Positions 59,823-64,000 of a stretch of 64,000 nt of DNA are shown here, piece by piece. How positions within the stretch are numbered: position 1 is the stretch's first letter; each line of letters opens with the position of its first letter. The notes below the pieces were generated by a model. The model did no database searches. It was not told where the DNA came from and saw only the letters and a list, made by a program, of their open reading frames with translations. Origin of the DNA: Membranipora membranacea (Eukaryota; Bryozoa; Gymnolaemata; Cheilostomatida; Membraniporidae); contig OU612065.1 in the NCBI GenBank assembly GCA_914767715.1, positions 31,618,001 to 31,682,000 on the forward strand, in the 5' to 3' direction. The translations under genes were made by a program, and so were the position numbers.

Positions 59823-62046
59823 AATCTATCATCTTCATACTTCCTCTGACTCCTCTACTATAAACAGATACAGATATAGATATAGACAGTTCATGAATGT
59901 ATGTAAACTCTACACAACAGGTGCTCTTATTACACTGACCATCATATCAGGTACTAGAAGTTAAGTTGATCTGACAACATTGTCACAACGTTGGTATCAA
60001 CTGTTATAGGATATTTCACAGGGTGACAACCTAATCAAGTGGTTTTACAGGAACAAATTCATTATTTTTTTATGAGTTATCCATTGACAAATCAATAATA
60101 TCATATCAAAATTTCACATAATGTTTGAATCAATCTTGTATGTATTGGTATTATACGAGTTACCCAACTTTGCAGAAGTATAGTGGATTTCGGTATCAGT
60201 TTCAATTGAGATAAGTGGAATTTCTTCTTTTGTTCACCCAATCTAGAAAGTTAATCTGTACATGTGAGCATCAATTGTTCCACATTTTCACCTGCCCACC
60301 CATTATTCGCTGTATATAGTTAGACTACTCCAATTCCCTATATGTATATAGGATAGAATGTACCAGTGTGGGGAATTTTAGACTTTGACTGTCATATATA
60401 TTAAATACTATATTCTATTAGTGCGCTATTCTTTCACTATGTTTTGTGTTTTGCGTTATTCCTTTGTTGTGATAATTTAGCGCTGCGATTGTAAATGTTT
60501 TCAACCTGATAATCATCGCTCGTACAACTTGTCACTTCATGAGTGCGGGCGGACTAAACCGAATGTGTATACATATTATTTTTACCGGATCAATCAAATT
60601 ATATCAAGTTTCTCTGTTAGTCTTAGATAGTAAGTTAGTACAAAATAAAATCATATTATCATAGTTAATCAAAGACATTTTTATGCCTGGCTGGTAGCCT
60701 TGTTTGTAAACAGACTTTTTGACTAGCAGCTTGCATTGAGCCTACGTGTTCACCGGACAACTTGGAGATCGGGAATGATAAAGCCAGATCCATGCTGGCT
60801 ATTCTGTCGAGGTGGATTTCTCGACACCAGGTATATGTCAAAGATAAAAAGTAGTTGTTCCTGTGATATTTAAAACTAGTTCTAAAAATTGAAGAAGTAA
60901 CGCATACCTGCTATTTACTGTACTTTGCAAATATTCTAAATGACTCATAGGCCTACAGTATATTAGAATTGTTTCATTGGTACCCTGATTTGCTACTTGC
61001 TACGTACATATACCAATAGAATTACTTGTACTACTTTGATTCAATCAAAGATTCCTACTGTAACGGTCATTCGCAAGTACAGCACTACTAGACTAAGCAG
61101 TACACCATAGAGTAAGATGATTATAAGATCTGGTATCAAGGCTCCCGCTGCTGATTCAAAGTTTCTTTCTCTTGTCAAACTGAGTAGATTTTTAGTACCT
61201 CCACTTAGCTAAGAATTCAGGGCTGTAGTATAGGAAAATTGAAGGGGAGGCAAAATTTCAGGGGGAGTCCAAAACATCACCAGGAGGGGTGATAGAAGCA
61301 ATCTTAAGGCATGGTATTAGCAAATGGATATACCAGACGGGCTGATTCTGACATGGATTATTCAATTATAGTGTTTAAGGCCATTGTATTAGCTTTCCAG
61401 GGGGGTCAGTGTCTGTCTCTCTAGAAGTACCGGCCTGAGGATCTCATTGTATGATCCGCCTGGAAACTTCCCTCCTAATTCCTTATAGTTTATGAAATTA
61501 AATACATATATATATGTATATATATATTTATGTATATATACATCAATGTTTTTTGCCGGTGACCAAGTCAATATTGCGGTTATGGCCTTGACAGCTTGAC
61601 CTTGATTCCATGGTGCAGAGGTTCAAATCCAACCTGAGCCTTAAATTTTGATCATCAACTTATCTGGGAAATTATTAATATAACATAATATGATTTCTGT
61701 GACATAGTGTTGGCTTTGCCCACTGATTCCCGATGCCGATTGACCGCCATCACCTTGAAAGTTTGAGAGACCATATCTCCCTCAATATTAGGATCCAAAA
61801 GATGCAATTTGTTCACATAATAGAATAGGATATGGATAATAAGATGTGATACAAAATAGTAGCCAAGTAAGTCTTTAAACTAAACGTCATGTGTGATATT
61901 TTGAATTAAATTTCACCACTCAGAATTCGTTACAGCTTTGTTGAAACCAAAGGAGAGGATTTCTGTGGATGTTTCCAAAAGGATCCTATTCATAGTATAA
62001 TCTCGCAATAATCTGTAAAAACAGCTGATTTTAGTGTGAGTTAAGC
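59823..62046. other. Intergenic, block C
   Basis: Noncoding. About 60020-60990 differs from block B (extra DNA). From about 61000 on it repeats 31180-32100. A tRNA-like copy lies at about 61575-61640. Confidence 0.5.
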
Positions 62047-63676
62047 TCAGTTAGTTTTCTGATTAGACCTTTGTGATGACGTAGAATTGGCTGCCTCCTC
62101 GGCTGTAGAACTGTGACGTCTCAGCACCCTGAGAGCTCCTAATACCATCTTACGATACCAGTATAAATTCATAGCATCGAGAGTAAACCCGGCCAGCAGT
62201 GTGCCGGGGAGGTGATAGTAAGTCAGCGGTGCCTCTTGACTCATATAGGGTATAATAAGGATAAGACATCGGGATTATCCTGGCTATTGTGAATGTGAAC
62301 AACATCAATAGTTCGTTGTAATAGTAAGCACTTCCCCACTTCATATCACAGTCGTGTAGAATTACCCTGTAAAAACAAAGATTGATGGTACTGTAACATC
62401 GTGTAAACAACTCTGAATACTTGGAAATAGCCAAATTTAAACTAAAAGCACCTCAAATATGAGTTTGTTTCCACTAAAATGCTAAACAGGCACGTAGTTC
62501 TAGGGGAGGCAGGGACGCTCTGCTTGCCCTAGAATGGTCAATAGAGTGGCCTTAAACTGCTTCGATTGAATATTCCATATCAGAATCAGCTCATTTGAGA
62601 CTTCCATATGCTATTTAAATCATTAAAACGATACCCTTTCCTTCACACCCTCATCAATTTCTGCCGCCCCTACCATTTTTCCTAAGCTACAGCGCTGCTG
62701 TATCACTGATCGCACATGAGTAAGCTATTCGATATATTTTTTATCATCTTTGATTTCAACGTTGATATTCATGTTCAACTCATCAGATATGCGTACATTA
62801 GGAAATAAACTTGATTCAGTGCAAATACCTTGTGCTACGCTCATTTATTACCTCAAATTTACGTTTATAGTTGACAGTTCAGCAAACAGCCTTAGCATTG
62901 CAAGATATAGGTATAGTTTCATTTCCTGCAAAACGAATAAAGTAAATATGATTCGCTATAATTTCATCTTTGAAGCATTTGTAAATTATTCAAGGCGATG
63001 GAACTCAGAATATATCTTGGCCAATACTAAGGTCGCAGCTCTGCAACTATATATGCAATGCTTTGTGATGAATTCATCAAGTACCGAGCAGCACATAAAC
63101 TTTATTCACCACAGCTCTTGGTCTATAGTTGTACCATGCAAACCCACTGATATATATTCCTGGATTATGGGAACATATCTGACCCCTGAACAAGCCCATG
63201 GCAATTTACGTATGATTGCTGGAAAAGATTTCTCATCTATGACTGGTCCAAAAGTTCAGTAATGCTACAGCCGACCCCTTGTAAATATTTTCTCTAAGTT
63301 TTTAAAGGTCGTTACTGGGAAGTCAGTCAAAGCGTAATGTTAAAACTGCCAAAATTTTAGCTAGATCCAACTACTGACACAAAGTTATATACTGATGTAA
63401 TTTTTCCACAAATAAGCATACTGTGTATTTTGCCACAAATCCATGTGCAAACCTGATCTACTCATTATCATTATGGTCTGAAGTAATTAAAATTTTCTAA
63501 ATGCAGTCACTTTGCTCAAGGAGACAAGACAAGTACTAGATGAGTTCATTTGGTACTGTAGTGTTCTTGAGTTCTGCTTACCCAGACAAAATAGAAAGGC
63601 AGGATGGTTGTAATATGATGTACAATAAAGATTGCTTCTCCTATCTTCTTATAATGGTAAATGAGCACAATCGTAT
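62047..63676 (-). pseudogene. TLC-domain gene, block C (frameshift, runs off window)
   Basis: Exons 63676-63582 (IGEAIFIVHHITT), 62925-62852 (ELSTINVNLR) and 62366-62047 match the intact gene at 32112-35171. In the last exon a 2-bp loss near 62247 (ATATAGGG where the sister has ATATATAGGG) breaks the frame before the final helix. Upstream exons would lie beyond 64000. Confidence 0.7.
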
Positions 63677-64000
63677 CTGAAAAACAAATCATCGTATTTA
63701 TTTTAACGATAAGATAGTACAACTACCAGCTACCAGACACACTACCATCAACCAGAAGTTCACCAGTTTACATTGTTTGTCAAACTCACTCTTTTTAACA
63801 TTCAATCTCCATTATCGAAGATACTCTAGCTAACTGTTTGAGGGTTAGGTAAGCCAATGTGTTAGCTCCGAATGGTTGGGTAGGGTCTTCCCCCCCCCTT
63901 CACAGACCAACCAATTGGAATATATTGGCTAGGCTTTGACAAGGCTTTGGCTCCTTTGTTTGACCATATAATCAGTCCTTACTGATATCTTCATTCCCCA

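Larger units (their letters stand above)
52700..64000. repeat. Segmental duplication block C
   Basis: Matches block B from the PUS1 exons to the TLC gene and runs off the right edge of the window. Its first part also matches about 23880-23990. Confidence 0.75.

Overview
The window is AT-rich animal nuclear DNA with many short introns, heavy local duplication and several transposon families. The gene content is metazoan: an LRR-Roc-COR-caspase gene, TLC-domain genes and PUS1-like exons. Small introns and recent tandem duplication would suit an early-branching animal such as a demosponge, but nothing seen here proves the species. Exon models come from reading frames, intron phases and GT/AG sites only.

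Layout. (1) 1-19.6 kb, plus strand: one large gene. A tandem array of phase-2 LRR exons (about 1.1-9.5 kb) is followed by an intron holding a decayed Ty3/gypsy-like element (about 11.5-13.8 kb), one long Roc-COR exon (14.4-16.4 kb), two linker exons, and exons for a complete caspase p20 and p10 ending at 19,634. A GTPase sensor-type protein and a caspase effector therefore appear to share one reading frame. (2) 20.7-36.4 kb and 52.7-64 kb: two large related blocks (B and C) carrying PUS1-like 5' exons, a caspase-type linker exon, broken caspase tails, and on the minus strand a TLC-domain gene. The TLC gene is whole in block B (32.1-35.2 kb), reduced to its last exon in the first unit (20.7 kb), and damaged in block C. 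(3) 36,487-52,349: a 15.9-kb DNA transposon inserted between blocks B and C. It has about 550-bp terminal inverted repeats that begin CATGGGCCCC and a perfect 8-bp target duplication.

The giant element carries two convergent genes. On the plus strand is an 11-exon P-element-type transposase with an RFX-like winged helix in front. It reads 669 codons with a single in-frame TAG. On the minus strand is an 8-exon PIF1-family helicase that reads through in frame (about 820 codons). A PHD-finger exon lies just beyond it. A 99-bp element made of the same ends, with its own perfect 8-bp duplication, is nested inside. I know of no described P-superfamily transposon with a PIF1 helicase, and this is the leading candidate for a new system.

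A second unexpected signal is a set of very short hairpin insertions (22-56 bp, termini CARGGAG...CTCCYTG) flanked by 7-bp direct repeats. Empty sites for several of them are visible in the paralogous copies in this same window.
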